The notes: generated by a model not told the origin, from the sequence alone. DNA of 64,000 bases from Balaenoptera acutorostrata (GCF_949987535.1 NC_080081.1:52338153-52402152), one strand, 5' to 3'. Shown: positions 35,801 through 48,610, numbered from the stretch's first letter. Made by a program: numbers and translations.

Positions 35801-36514
35801 AAAATTACTTTCAATAAGTAATTTTTAAAGTTTCATCAAATATTTGTAACTCTTAGAATGGGCAAAAATCACCTTGAAGAAAATTTGGAGAAATATCAAT
35901 ATTTTATGCTGTTAATTTTCATTTTAATATCAGTGTTCTTTTTGCTTTCTCTGATAACCAATGGGTCATTAAAAAAATGCAATTTCTGAATGATATTTTG
36001 TTACTACTTCATATGGACATTTATTTTCTCTACTGTTTCTCTACTACTCATTTGTTTCTTGATCACTCTAATACATCTTTAAGAGTTCCATTCCAAGGCG
36101 AATGCCCTTCAACAATTATGTTGTCAATTAAAAATAGCATTTCTCTTTCTATCTATATCTATTTTCTGAAGTGACTTCATAGAACTGCTTCAAAAATGCA
36201 TGAGGGATATCAAACTATAGATAAGTGTTAGGATATCTCTCGATAGGTTAGTAAAGATGTGAACAGTAAAAGAACCACACACTGTAAATATAAACAAGTA
36301 TGAGGGACATGGAATTAGGAGATTAGTTAATCAGAAGAAATGCAGTTTTCTTAGATGATAGGTTAGACATAAAGCAGGTCCTCCTTGGATTAGAAAGACT
36401 ATATCTGCCTCAAGCCTGGATAATTTCCTGGAGTGCATCTCCTATCTCCACCAATAGCAAAACTGCTTCCAAACACCTCAAAATAGGAAGAAGTGTGGCT
36501 TCTAGTAAAGTCCT
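32821..36514. other. Long unclassified noncoding stretch
   Basis: About 3.7 kb of mostly AT-rich DNA. 33290-33560 is more complex and less AT-rich than its surroundings and matches no repeat that I know, so it could be unique or conserved noncoding DNA. No open frame over 80 codons has any domain. Confidence 0.45.
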
Positions 36515-36645
36515 GGGTGAATTATGAATGATATCATTCCACTTTCCTGGCTTGGACAAATCACTTGCTTACAGTGTTCCCATCTATGTGTGGAAAAAGA
36601 AGAGTAAAGTAATTATTGAAACTACTGTTGTATATTTAAGGTAAT
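36515..36645 (+). mobile_element. MIR fragment
   Basis: TTCCTGGCTTGGACAAATCA, CTTGCTTACAGTGTTCCCAT and CTATGTGTGGAAAAAG recall the MIR core around 'CCTTGGGCAAGTCACTTAACCTC..CATCTGTAAAATGG'. Confidence 0.5.
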
Positions 36646-37452
36646 AATATGCTTAAAAAGGAATAAAATCAGCTTTACCTTGTTAATAAAATATCTAGAT
36701 AAAATGAGTATTTAGTATTTTGTTTCAGGGAAGGTACACAATTTGAAGATTTCAGTGCTCTGAAGCTAGTCCAGAGAATGTGGTGAAGGTGCATTACCAA
36801 AGTGTTTCAAAAATCTAATAGGCCAGTCTATTGGATTCCTGTTCTAACTCTTTTACTCATTCAGATAAGTTTGACCCTGATCTAAGATGAATCAGATAAT
36901 CAATCATCAGAACAAGCAACCTCAGTTTTTATCAAAGGAAGACAATCACAAATATTACCAAGAAAACAAACCTTCTCACAAAATTACCAAGAAAACTATC
37001 TATCTTGCTATCTCCAAGTCCAAAGTTCCTTTAGAAGACTCTTCTATAAAGTCACAGGATCTGGTTTCTTCTCCTCATCCTTTTTGTATATTTCTCTCAT
37101 ATACCGCTTACACATAATTTAGCAGCTCATTCTTTTTTCTAACATCACATTCAAATATTCTCCATCATGCCCAACTGTAACAATTACATCTTTATATGAC
37201 CTATATTAACATGTATTTATATAATCATTACATCCTATCTTTCCTTACCAGAATTGTATAGAGTTCTCTTCTGATAACTTCCATGTGGTTCACACTTGGA
37301 GTATAGAGTGACCCCTTCCACCAGTGGAAAAGAATGGCAATTATTATTCAGATATCCAGAGCTACTATCTAGTGGAGTAATAATTAACGGAGTAGATCTC
37401 AAATTCTCAAGGACACTCAGTCTGGCAAACAACAGAATGGAAAAGACTAAAA
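36646..37452. other. Noncoding, nothing recognised
   Basis: No gene or named repeat that I can support. Confidence 0.45.
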
Positions 37453-37640
37453 CAGTATTTCTTTGAATATTAGCTCTTGGCTCACTTGCATCAAAATCAA
37501 AAGTGGAAACTTTATAAAAAACACCACTTTTGGATTCCATCACAACCATAATTAATCTGAAATTTAGGAGGGTGGTTCTCAGACTATTTATTAACAAGTT
37601 TCTCAGATTACAATACACACTAATGTGTGAGAAACATTAA
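37453..37640. mobile_element. MER5-type hAT-Charlie element
   Basis: Begins CAGTATTTCTTTGAA and ends GTGTGAGAAACATTA, drifted forms of the MER5 ends CAGTGGTTCTCAAA and TTTGAGAACCACTG. Interior phrases: CATCAAAATCAAAAGTGGAA, CTTTATAAAAAACACCACTT, GGATTCCATCACAACCATAA, AACAAGTTTCTCAGATTACA. About 188 bp, the usual MER5A size. A minus-strand open frame of 127 codons (37618-37235) crosses it and is a chance frame. Confidence 0.7.
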
Positions 37641-38216
37641 AGTGAGGATTTCAAATTAAGGTACAGATGATGAATAAGAAACAATTCTATAACAACATAT
37701 CTTCTTTGTGGTTAGAACTTAAAATTTATGAAAAAAATAAAAAAAAGAAGTAGGGAGAGAAGGTGATTTTTTTTATAAACTACCTGTAGAGGTTTAAAGA
37801 TGTAAATTTCATTAACCTTTGAGAATAGGTGTTGTTTTTTAAGTTTGTTTAAAACTTTCCATTTTAGGAAAATGTCAAAATGGCATTGATAGCCAAATAT
37901 AGCTCAAAATTTGAGTTTTCTTGGTAAATTGTGAAAACTCCATTAACCAGAAGGGAGATGGTATGTGTACTCCACTGGAATTTACCATTTTAATATCACT
38001 GATACATCCTTCTTTACCTCTTTGTTATTTGTGTTGCAATAATATTAATATAGTCATACCAGTTTTCTAATCATTCATGATTTAGTGATACATATTTTTG
38101 TTATCTTTTTACTTTCAACATATTTTTGTCTTTATGTGTAAAGATTGCTTCTTCTGAAGACCATTGAGTTTTAACAATCTCTGTCTTTCCATTAGGTATT
38201 TAAAATACACTCTTTC
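37641..38216. other. Noncoding, nothing recognised
   Basis: AT-rich, with A-rich runs near 37730-37748. No gene seen. Confidence 0.45.
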
Positions 38217-38823
38217 TGTTACTGAACAAACTTGGGTCTGCTTGCCATCACACAGACCCAAGCCAATCTATTGACACCTGATTGTGGTGAAGGAAAGTGA
38301 AGCATTTATTGCAGGACGCTAAGCAAGGAGTCCAGGGCAGCTAGTGCTTAAAAGACCCAAACTCCCTGAAGGCTTTCAGGGAAAGGTTTTTAAAGACAGG
38401 GTGAGGGAGGGGGGTTGTGGGGTATGTGATCAACTTCTGGACATTCTTCTGGATTGGTTGGTGGTGAGGTAATTGGGAGTCAACATCATCAACCTACTGG
38501 TTCCAACCAGTCTAGGGTCTACTTGCTTGTGGGCATCATACAGTTAACTTCTTCCCCCTGGTGAGGGTTTGGTATCTGCAAAATGGCTCAAAGGACTTGG
38601 CTCAGAATATTATCTGTAGTCCTCAAGAAGCAACTAAAAGTCCTGACTTTGCCAGATGGCTATATTATTATTATTGTGTCTTGCTTGACTGTTTTCTTTT
38701 CTTTCTGCATTTTCTCACTTCTCTGATTACATTTATTCCTTGACTAAAGTTTTTCTACAGACAAAAGGCAGGTGGAGGACATGCAGGGGAGTGCTATTCT
38801 GGTAAGGCCTCCCAGGTCCTGCT
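38217..38823 (-). mobile_element. Artiodactyl-type endogenous retrovirus LTR, probably solo
   Basis: Plus-strand reading: TGTTACTGAACAAACTTGGG at the edge, then AAGCATTTATTGCAGGACGC, AAGCAAGGAGTCCAGGGCAG, CTTTCAGGGAAAGGTTTTTA, CCAACCAGTCTAGGGTCTAC and GGTTTGGTATCTGCAAAATG. On the minus strand the AATAAA (complement of 38304-38313, CATTTATTGC) gives the polyadenylation signal, so the LTR is transcribed leftward. This layout recurs in artiodactyl ERV LTRs. No gag, pol or env sequence is attached. The right edge is unclear because a Tigger element adjoins it. Confidence 0.65.
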
Positions 38824-39057
38824 CAGTTACAATTCCTAGGTTATCTATGGGGGATTGGTTCCAGGAACACCAGTGGATAACAAACCTGAGGATGCTCAAG
38901 TCCCTTATACAAAATGGTGTAGTGAAAAGAATAAAGTCAGCCCTCTGTATCCTTGGGTTTTGCATCCATGGATTAAACCAACAATGGATTGAAATTCCAT
39001 CCATGGTTCATTGAATCTGTGGATGTGAAACTCAAAAAATACAGAGAGCTGACTGTA
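38824..39057. mobile_element. Tigger/MER2-like DNA transposon with internal palindrome
   Basis: The left part TATGGGGGATTGGTTCCAGG and GATGCTCAAGTCCCTTATAC is the MER2 end. The right end CAGAGAGCTGACTG followed by TA is the opposite end. In between, 38938-38988 (CAGCCCTCTGTATCCTTGGG...) is a reverse-complement copy of the right end, making a palindrome of about 115 bp with the arm 38996-39051. The right TA duplication is present; the left one is not clean. No transposase coding. Confidence 0.75.
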
Positions 39058-39740
39058 ATTTAATTTAATATATCTGTTGAAATATCTGAATATGGTGTTT
39101 GTTTTCTATTTTTCCCATCTGCTTTTTTTTTTTTTCTCATCTCCTTCCTTCATCTTGATGAGTCAAGCATTTGTTCCACTTTTTCCTCTGTTGATTTAGT
39201 TATGCCTAATTGTGTTGTTTTTAGTGCTTTCTCAATATCACAATATACATTTAAACTTAGTATAGTTATCTTCTAAAATATTCTACTACCTCTCACATAA
39301 TGTGAGAATTTTACAAAAATATGTTTCCAATTGTTCCTGACATACATTGTGCTCTTGTTGTCAACTATTTTACATTCACATATGTTATGAAACCATACTG
39401 CATTGCTATTATTTTTACTCTGCAAAATGGATAATCTTTCACAGGTATTTAACATCTGGATATTAAAAAGTGCTTTATATTTACTGACATATTACACTTT
39501 CTGGTGTTCCTCATCCTTATGGCCTTCTCTCAGTATAATTTCCTTTCATTTCAAAAATCATCTTTAAAAATTTCTTGAATACAGTACTGGTTAACCAACA
39601 ATGAATCTTTCAGCATTGAATCTGTCTGAAAAAGTCTTGATGTAGCATTGATTTTTGGATGAAGATTTTTTTTCATATAGAATTTGGGGCTAACAATTCA
39701 TCGTTGATCTGAGAATCCAACACATTTGCCTCAGTTCTTC
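39058..39740. mobile_element. Ancient L1M-like noncoding repeat, second stretch
   Basis: TTCTATTTTTCCCATCTGCT, ATTCTACTACCTCTCACATA, CATATGTTATGAAACCATAC and GAATCTGTCTGAAAAAGTCT follow the same T-rich old mammalian repeat as 20281-21389. Family from memory only. Confidence 0.4.
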
Positions 39741-40414
39741 AGTACTACCCTCACCCTTAGCACTCTGACACTGGCACCCTGGGATGCGGGTCCTTCTCTG
39801 CATTTCTCCACCTCACTCATCTGCAGGAAGCATTTGCCTCATACTCCATGTAACATCTCCAATGCCTGGGTGGTATGCTCAGCTTCCAGGGTCCTCCTGC
39901 TTGTGCCTGTGCTTTGGGGAATTTTTCCTTCAAATAAACTGTGCCTCCCACAATCAGAGACAGTAGAAGACCTGGAGCTCCTGGAGGCACTCATGACCAA
40001 TGCTAAGACTTCTGTATGCTCCAAGTGAGGGATAGCTCTCAGATCTTACCCTGCCCCTAATCTTTCGTATGAGTACTCGGTAAATGTCTGCATAGAAAAT
40101 TTGGCGAGTGAGTACAGACTCTCCTTACATCTGGGGCTCCTAGTGACTCTCAACCATCACACAGGCATATGCTCAAACTTTAAAAATTCATTAGAAATTC
40201 AGCTATTCTCTTCTTACCCTGTGATTCTTGCAGCTTCTCCTCCTACTGCTCCAGCAAGGATGAGAAAGTTGGCAGGCTCTTCTGACTTTGAGTACAAGTG
40301 TTTCTTTGAGTCCTCAATTCTACAATGGGTTAAAAAATTACCGTGTTGTAAGTTATCTAGTTTGTAATTATTATTGTCATGTGACTTTCTATATTCCATT
40401 GAAACAAAATTCAA

Positions 40415-40418
<4 letters not shown>
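39741..40418. other. Noncoding, perhaps the continuation of the ancient repeat
   Basis: More GC than the surroundings. A 100-codon open frame at 39726-40028 has no recognised domain or start context. No splice structure that I can support. Confidence 0.4.

Positions 40419-40460
<42 letters not shown>
40419..40460. repeat. (CA)21 microsatellite
   Basis: 42 bp of uninterrupted CA; likely polymorphic. Confidence 0.97.
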
Positions 40461-40461
<1 letters not shown>

Positions 40462-42299
40462 TCCAGATTATTCAACTGGTATGAAATAACTTAGTCAACC
40501 ATTGCCACAAGTGAATTGTCATTGTATTCTTTACAAATTGTATGCCCCCTGGATGCTGTTGTTATTTTTCTATTTTAGAGTGGAAGAAGAATTGTTGTAA
40601 AATGAGATCTAGAGCTAGAATAATGCTAAATTAAGTAAATATTTAGACTTATCATTTTTTAAAAAATAGAGTACATTTGGAAACTGATTCCCTAGCAATA
40701 TTTATGCTGGAGTAGTTTGGACTGTCTTCCAACAAACCCCCTTCCCTGCCCTAGGGATACAAATACCCGAGTTGGAGAAGCCAGCAGTTAAACTGGAAGG
40801 AAATCTATTGTTATTTAATGATAAATCCAAAGGTAATAACCTTCAGGGTTTGATTATCCATAATAATATTCTCAAAAGGCCCAGGCCTCACTAACCAACC
40901 CTTCCACTCTGGCACCTTCACTGTATAATTAGCTCCTGTCCTCAAGGTCACAGGTTGCTTCTGAGAAGTCACATGTGACAGAAGTTAGTGATTCGTCCTA
41001 ACTAAGACGAATCCTCTAAGTCAGAGAATATCCTCATTACATGTCTTTCTTTAAGAAAAATAATTCTTACCTCACTTCCACTCCCCCACAGCAGACTTCG
41101 TAGAACATTGGATCAAGACTCACAGGCTCATACTTAGGTGAACAACTGCGTAACTTGTGAAGGAAGATATCATTATGACAATTAGTTATAAATATTCAGA
41201 TTCATCCCAGGCATCTCTGCAGATTGTCTGTTGAGCAATCTGAGGCAATGTTACAAGGATCAAGTTAGAAAAGATGCTGACAAGGCAACTAACGGTGCCT
41301 GCTGCAAAAGAGAGAGTCTTTTCTGTGCCTGCTGTTTGTAAGCAAAACATAATGTGATTATATGCTGAAAGCCCCCAGCCACTCCCAATTACTCTCTTGG
41401 CTTAAATTTGTGCCAGGTTGATTCTTTACTCATTGGTAGGATTTCTTTGTAATTTTTTCTCTTTGTGACACAAATGATTTTTATTGCCATTATCATTCTA
41501 GTAAAAGTACAAACATTCCTCCTTCCAGAAGTGATGAAAGCAATACCAGATAGAGAAAAACAGTCAAATTTTCAACTCTGCAACATTTATTGAGGTGGAC
41601 TAAGAAATTTCTTGTTGAATCCACTAGGAGCTTTTTGATACTGACTTTTAGAAACTGTTCCAATTAATGCATTTAAGGATGTTTGCACTGAAAAAGAAAT
41701 TTCACAGTCTTTCCAGGCTATTGCAGTCAGGTTTCTCAATCTCAGGACAAAATTAAGACCATGCAATATTTTCATGGTGAGGATGCAATTAACACTTTAA
41801 GATTCCCAATTACCAGTACAATTTTTGTTATATAATGAACACAATAGTTATTGAAGCAAATATGTTTTAAAGCATATGAGCAAAATGAAACATATGTAAG
41901 AAGAATTGTAAAGATAACAGCCTCCATGAATTTAATGCTATCCTTGAATTCTGATTATAGAGATTTAATATGATTGACTATGAATTTTTTAAAAATTAGG
42001 AAGAAATATTCAGTAGAATTCTCCTTCTTAGAATATACCAATTATATATGAACTTAGAAAAAAAACTGACAAACAGCAAATCTTCTGTCTTGTAAAAAAC
42101 TAAATGGACATTCTACATAGAGATGACAGGTATCTTTTAATCCCTACTAATCTTGACTATGGACAAATGATTAATGAATGTGAAGAAAAATGACTAAGGA
42201 ATAAATGATGATGATGATAATAACATTTCTTAAGCATTTACTCAGTCCAGTAGTTTAAGAATTCATTTGTCTTTAGACTTAAAGTCTTTAGACTTAGAG
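40461..42299. other. Noncoding, no repeat named
   Basis: About 1.8 kb. 40860-41420 is fairly complex DNA without a repeat I recognise. A small tandem of GTCTTTAGACTTA occurs at about 42269-42297 beside the L1 that follows. No gene. Confidence 0.45.
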
Positions 42300-43349
42300 C
42301 TCACCTCCTCCTATGAGAGCACCAAAATTATAGCTATTTACAGAGCAAGTATTTATAGAACAGCCTGAAGACTAGCAGAAAATGTTTTCCACAACTAAAG
42401 ATATAAAGAATTAACCACAATGAGATAAGTACGAGAGGTGGAGATGTGGTCCAGTCAAGACCCAAAACTCTGGCTAGGAAACCCTAAAAAAGAGGATAAT
42501 CACAATTGCAGAGGTTCTTCCTAAGAAGTGAGGGTTCTGAGGCCACATTGGGCTCACCAGCCCAGGGGTCCTGCATCAGGAAGATGAGCTCCAGAAACAC
42601 CTGGCTTTGAAGGCCAGTGGGACTAGCAAATGGGAGAGACAGAGGCTGTGGGAAACAGAGACCCCCCTCTTAAAGTACGTGCACAAATCCTCACATGCTC
42701 CAAGTCCCAAGTCAGCAGCAATAGTTTAAAAGAAGAGTGAGTCAGCCAACTTGCTGATCTTAGAGAGCCTTTCTGAGGGGTAGCAGGCAAATGGGACTCC
42801 TCTGGGGAACATAGACACTGGTAGCAGCCATTTTGGGGAGCTCATTCTACCACAAAGAGACTGATGCTGGCAAGGACCATTTTGGAATTCTCCCTCTAAC
42901 CTATTAGCTCTAAGGGCTAACTGACACACCAGGGAGCCAGAATGAGGCCCACAACTCCCAGGCCTTGCAACCAATGACCTTAAGACCTGGCCACTTGCAC
43001 TAGCAGGCAGCACTAGACCTGGACCCTCTGGGCTTCTCAGCCAGATGCCCCAGGACATGGCCCCACTCACTAGTGGACTGACACCTTCCCTAGGACTCCC
43101 AGGCTACCGAGCCAGCCTTGCAAATACCCAGCCTGGCCCACCAGCTTGCTGGCAGCCATGACATAAGGAAGGACCTGGCAGTAAGCAGGCTGGGGCCAGT
43201 GATGCCTACCTGCTTGCCCACAGAACAAAAGAAAGGCACCACTAGAGCATATAGCTTTGGTGACCAGAGGGGAGTCTGCTTCTGGGCCCCATAGGACATC
43301 TCCTACATAAAGCCACATCTCCAAAATTGGTAAATGCAACTGACATACC

Positions 43350-44187
43350 TAATGTCAGAAGAAATAAATGAAGGAGAGAGAAGCAACCTATCTAAAAAAT
43401 AGTTCAAGTTAATGATCATGAAGATGCTCAACAAACTCGAGAGAATATTGGAGGAAGAATATGAGGAGATTAACAAAAGAGTTAGAAAATATAAAGAAAA
43501 ACGAAGAGAGCTGAAGAATACAATAACTGAAAAAAAAATAGACTAGAAGGAATCCACAGTAGATTAGATGATACAAAAGAATGAATGAGTGAATTGGAAG
43601 ACAGAGTTGTGGAAATTACCACAACAGAAGAGAGAAAAGAAAATGACTTTTAAAAAATGAGGACATTTTAAGAGGTCTCCAGGAAATATCACCATACTAT
43701 CATTCACATTATAGGCATCCCAGAAGGAGAAGAAAGAAAAAGGGAGAAGATGTATTTGAGGAGACAGCTGAACATTTCCTTAACTTAGAAATGGAAACAG
43801 ACATATCTAGTTTCAGGAAGCACAAGTAGTCCCAAACAGGATAAACTCATAGAGGTCAAACACCAAGACATAAAATTAAAATGGAAAAATAAGATTAAAA
43901 GAGAATCATAAAAGCAGCAACAGAAAAGCAAATAGTTACACACAAGGGAACTCCCTTAAGGTTATAGCTGACTTTTCAGCAAAAACTTTGCTGGTCAGAA
44001 GGATTGGCATAATATATTCAAAATGATGAAAAAAAAAAAAAAAAAAAACCTACAACCAAGAATACATTACCCAGCAAGATTAGCATTCAGACTTGAAGGA
44101 GAGATAAAGAGTTTTACAGACAAGCAAAAGCTAAGAGTTCAGCACCACTAAACTGACTTTACAAAAAATGTTAAAGGAACTTCTCTA
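43350..44187 (+). pseudogene. L1 ORF1 remnant
   Basis: The usual ATGAGG start has been lost. Coiled-coil coding (GAATTGGAAGACAGAGTTGT near 43588), the RRM part (ATAGGCATCCCAGAAGGAGA near 43712) and the carboxy-terminal domain (ACCCAGCAAGATTAGCATTC near 44069, TTAAAGGAACTTCTCTAAGT near 44170) can be followed, with many stops and an A20 run at about 44029-44048. It made the L1 RNA-binding chaperone; it is now dead. Confidence 0.75.
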
Positions 44188-44694
44188 AGTGAAAAAGAAA
44201 AAAAAAAAAAAAAAAGAAACACACACACACACAACTAGAAATATGAAATCTATGAAAGAAAAACTGTCATTGATAAAGGCAAACACACAGTAAAGATAAT
44301 AGATCAACTACTTATAAAGGTAGTAGGAAAGTTAAAAGACAAAACTAGTAAAATTATATATCCACAATAAGTAGTTAAGGAATACACAAACTAAAAAGAT
44401 GTAAAATATGATGTTAAATCATTAAACATGGAAAGGGGAAGTAAAAAAGCAGGGATGTTAGAATGTATTCAAACAAGATATTATCAATGTAAAAATATCA
44501 TATATTAATATGTTGTCATATATGAACCACATGGTAACTTCAAACCAGAAATGCTTAATAGATACACACAGGAATAAAGAAAGGAATCCACATATAACCC
44601 TAAAGATAGTCATAAAATCACAAGAGAAGAGAGCAAAAGAAGAAGAAAGGAACAAGAAAGAACTACAAAAACAATCTGAAAACAATTAACAAAA

Positions 44695-45200
44695 TGGCAG
44701 TAAGTACATACCTATCAATAACTATGTTAAATGTAAATGGAATAAGTGCTCTAATCAAAAGACTTAGAATGGTAGAATGGATAAAACAAAAAAATCCATA
44801 GACCCATATCTATGCTGCCTACAACAGACTAAATTCATGTTTAAAGACACATACAGGCTGAAAGTGAGGGGAAGGGAAAAGGTATTCCATGTAAATGGAA
44901 ATGGAAAGAAAGCCAGGGTGGCAAAACTTAGACAGAAGTTGGTGACCAGAGACCAAAAAAGGACATTACCTAATGATAAAGGGGTCAATCCAATAAGAAC
45001 ATATAATAATTGTACGTATATAGGCACCCAACATAGGAGCACCTAAATACATAAAGTAAATACAAACAAAAAGGAGAAATTGATAAAAATACAATAATAG
45101 TAGGGGACTTTAGTAGGGGACTTACGTCAATGGAAAAATCATCCAAACAAAAAATCAATAAAGAAACACTGGCATTAAATAACACATGAGACCCAATGAA
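44695..45200 (+). pseudogene. L1 ORF2 endonuclease remnant
   Basis: ATGGCAGTAAGTACATACCT opens the endonuclease start (TMLNVNGISALIKRLRMVEW). It then has an early TAG (about 44800) and frame breaks. It ends without the SDH box, the RT domain or anything further downstream. Confidence 0.75.
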
Positions 45201-46729
45201 AACACAATTTCCTTGGGCAAAATCTCCATGCCCTAATTATCTTATTTTAAAAAGAAAAAAACTGTGCCGACTCATGAGGTGAGGGTTACACGATTTATAA
45301 CATGCAAATCTCTTGAAACATTGCCTTGTACCTGAAAATCTCTAAATAGTATAATATGCCATAATTGAAAACTGCTAAAGTTTACTTATTTTCCAAGTGT
45401 TATGAACATATTTGATTCAATTATATTAGCTCATATACTATTGCATGTGCACACTCATATGCATTTGAAATCTTTTAAAATATGTAATCCTATTAATTCA
45501 AATATTAACCATCCACAAAACTTACACCTAACTTAACATGCATTTTTTATCTAATTGTCAAAAATAACTTAGATAAGTGTAATAATATTTTAAGACACCA
45601 ACTACAATAGAATTCATTTAGATTAAGTGTTTCACTGAGCATATTGATGAATACATATTTTTGAAAAATAATATAATGCTAAAATGTTTAATAATATTAG
45701 GAATAAGATACATAGTCTTATTCTAACACCTACAGTATCATAGAGAATTGCAAGAGGCAGTAATGTTGTGCTCTGATAAAATATATTAAAGAGATTATAT
45801 GAATTACAACTCCACTTTGGTATAAATTAGCTTTTGACATAATACCTTAATGCCAATATCTTTAAAATATTTTATTTACCAGAACATAAATATGACTAAA
45901 TATAAATAACAATGATGATAGTACTACCATTACTTCTAATAAAAATATCTAAAATAGCTTGAGTATTTACTTGTTTAAAATACATTTCCATATGTTAAAA
46001 TAACAGTGATAAGACATTAGAACATATACTGATATATATTTTATTTACATAGTGTAGAAGGAAGATATTTGTGTCAGAAGTATTGCTTTAATAGAAAGAT
46101 TCATTATTTTGTTTTGTTTTTTAATCTCTAGAATGCAGAATATTGCTTTGGGGAATTCATAATGTTTTATGTATAATGTTGATATACATCAATAATTTTA
46201 GCAGTAAATGCACTTTATGCTAAGCTGATTGCAAAGTATTATTTATCTTACCAAAAAATTTTAAAAAATAAAAATAAAAACTCCTCGGAAGACGGTTTTT
46301 AGAAAAAAAAATTGCACCTAATGTGCTAAAAATCATTTAAGGTATGGTAATCCTTTCAATATACTGAGCAAAGTAAAATATCATTAAAAATGAATTCAGT
46401 ACTGAAAATAGCTGTAAATGATGAGAAAATATAGAATCACTGACACATGAAAAGCTGCTCATCAGAAAGAAAAAGAAAAAGGCTAAACCAGGAGCAAAAG
46501 TTTCATTAGAGCAAAATTCTAAAACACTGCATATTTATTCATTTTTTTCAGGTTGGAAATCAACTCTGTCCTACTTCAAAATAAATAGTATACATTTTGG
46601 TTATAAACTGATGATTGCCCAGAAACAGTAAAGGCATTGCAAAAGAGAATTAATATTTTTAAAGTTTCCACTAGAGATAAAATTCTGTACTATGTTAAAT
46701 ATCATCTCAGCATGTTAAAAGAATATTTC
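45201..46729. other. AT-rich DNA, nothing recognised
   Basis: No gene or named repeat. Confidence 0.5.
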
Positions 46730-46869
46730 AAAAAGAAGGAAGGAAGGAAGGGGGGGGGGGAGAGAGGGAGGAAGGAAGGAAGAAAAGAAAAAAAAAAGAA
46801 AAGAAAGTGTAGGAGGGAAGAAAAGAAAGAAAAAGAGAAGAGAAGAAGGAAGGAAGGAAAAAAGGAAGG
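46730..46869 (+). repeat. Polypurine tract with G11
   Basis: About 140 bp of A and G only, except for TGT at about 46808-46810. It contains GGAA repeats and a G11 run (46750-46760). The Lys/Glu-rich open frame on the plus strand and the Phe/Ser-rich one on the minus strand are products of this composition. Confidence 0.9.
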
Positions 46870-48236
46870 TAGAAAAACAAAATTACAAAATGCTAAATTG
46901 CTCATTCAGTGTTCAAGACCAAATATAAGATCCACTTCATTATTTCAGTTTATATAGTCTTACCATTATGAATAACTTTCAAATTGTTTATCACTTCAGT
47001 AACATCATCACCTGCATCCTATTTTATACCCATATATGTTGGCTCAATTTATTTGAATTCTCCTTTAAATACTAGAAAAATTAAGTTATTCAAAACACAC
47101 TCTTGTGCCTTAACCATTGTTTTAAAAATATTCACTTTGTTCTAATTTTCAATATACATTAAAGATAATTTCCACATTTCTAAGAGTAGTGAATACTATA
47201 AAATTCAAAGCTGCCATTCTACACAAAGTAAAAAGAATCTTATCTTTGTAAAGTATATTATATATAAAATATATTTGGCATTGACATATTTATAGTACAT
47301 TCAAGAAACTGAATTTAATTTAAAATTCATCTACAACTGATTTTCTTAGGATTTATTGCATATATTCATGTATATGCACACGCACACATGCATACATACA
47401 CAGAGCTACTTACATAATTTTCCCTTTTGGTTACTTATTACTTAAAGATTCTGGTTATTTTGCCTTTTTTCTTAACATTTAATGCATATTACTTAATATT
47501 AGACTATATTAACATCAACAAAAACACAATAGTTGCTCTCAAACTATCAACAAAAAACATTAATATTGAATACTTTCAGAATTGTTCAAAGGGATTGACT
47601 CCAAGATAAGAAAACTTCAAAGGTATCCTACATACCTTGCAGCATGCGTTGTCTTATAATCCTCAAAACATATCCCTACAGGCTTCAGTTCAATTACATA
47701 TCATATGTAATTCAGTAAAAGGAATATTTTGAATATTCCTCAAACCTTTGGAAATAGATACAGAAGGCAGACTCCAACCCGAGAGCAATCTTACAATCAA
47801 TTGTAGTAAATAAAAATATGAACAACAATAACAACAAAATGATGGAATATAATAAAATGTGACATATATAATGACACATATATAAAGAGGGAAGAATTAT
47901 GAACTTCATGACTTGGGAAACTTTGTTTAAATATAGAGCACAGTTAGCACAAGATAAATTTCACATTGCCTGAAGGTTCTTGTAATGATCCTGTCCTCTG
48001 ATACTGATCTATTACCTAGGAACTTCCCAGAAATTTGAAAGCTTTGAAGGACTGGCCATTGAATTAATATTTTGTTTGTGTGTTTGTTTTTACCTCATTA
48101 GGAATTATAGTCTATCATATGGAACTATGAGTTTTCCTTCATTTCTAAATAATGCATTAGTGATTTCACCAATATTGTTCTCATAGGCAGAAAAATTCTG
48201 TGCTCAGAAACCTATGTACCTTCCATTTTCATTTTT
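46870..48236. other. AT-rich DNA, nothing recognised
   Basis: Contains short CA/TA-rich pieces near 47375-47402. No gene. Confidence 0.5.
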
Positions 48237-48610
48237 GGACAAGATGGAGTAACAGAAGCTAGATTTACTTTCCCACTGGAAGCAATCACAAAGCAGAGAA
48301 AACATATGCAAAAACAGTTTGCAAGACACTGGACATGAGGGAATGAAAGACAGTAACCCCTGAAATATGGAAAACTGTATCTATTAAAAAATGAAAGACA
48401 GTAACCCCTGAAATATGGAAAACAAAGAAGCTGAGTCCTACTTGTGTCAGTTTACTACTTTGAGTTTCCAGCATGCAGTGCAGGGAGTTGAGTACCTCTG
48501 CAGAGCCAGGCAGATGCCATGAGGTGAGGAGTAGAGCTGTTATTCAGGGGAGGGATGTAGCTAGAGATTACAGTGCAGAGAACAAGAGAGGAGAGAGAGC
48601 TGGAAATGAA
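48237..48610 (+). mobile_element. Old L1M-type 5'UTR fragment (tentative)
   Basis: GACAAGATGGAGTAACAGAA is a typical L1 opening with a YY1-like CAAGATGG, followed by GATTTACTTTCCCACTGGAA, CAGTAACCCCTGAAATATGG and GGCAGATGCCATGAGG, as in leaders of old mammalian L1s. No ORF1 follows. Confidence 0.5.
48342..48423 (+). repeat. Perfect 34-bp direct repeat (48-bp period)
   Basis: AATGAAAGACAGTAACCCCT plus the next 14 bases occurs at 48342-48375 and again at 48390-48423 with no differences. A 14-bp spacer separates them. Confidence 0.95.

Larger units (their letters stand above)
42300..45200 (+). mobile_element. L1 5' part (5'UTR, ORF1, start of ORF2), 3' end missing
   Basis: Begins in the leader at GCTCACCTCCTCCTATGAGA, a few dozen bases inside the true start by comparison with the copy at 50010. 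The leader shares GGTGACCAGAGGGGA and CATAGGACATCTCCTA with 1-1010. ORF1 and the first 160 or so codons of ORF2 follow. The copy stops at about 45200 within the endonuclease domain, with no 3'UTR or A tail. Older than the L1 at 5308. Confidence 0.85.

Noticed and set aside
37235..37618. 127-codon minus-strand open frame
   Set aside because: It crosses the MER5-type element and shows no domain; a chance frame.
46637..46957. Lys/Glu-rich 106-codon frame
   Set aside because: Composition of a purine tract, not a coding sequence.
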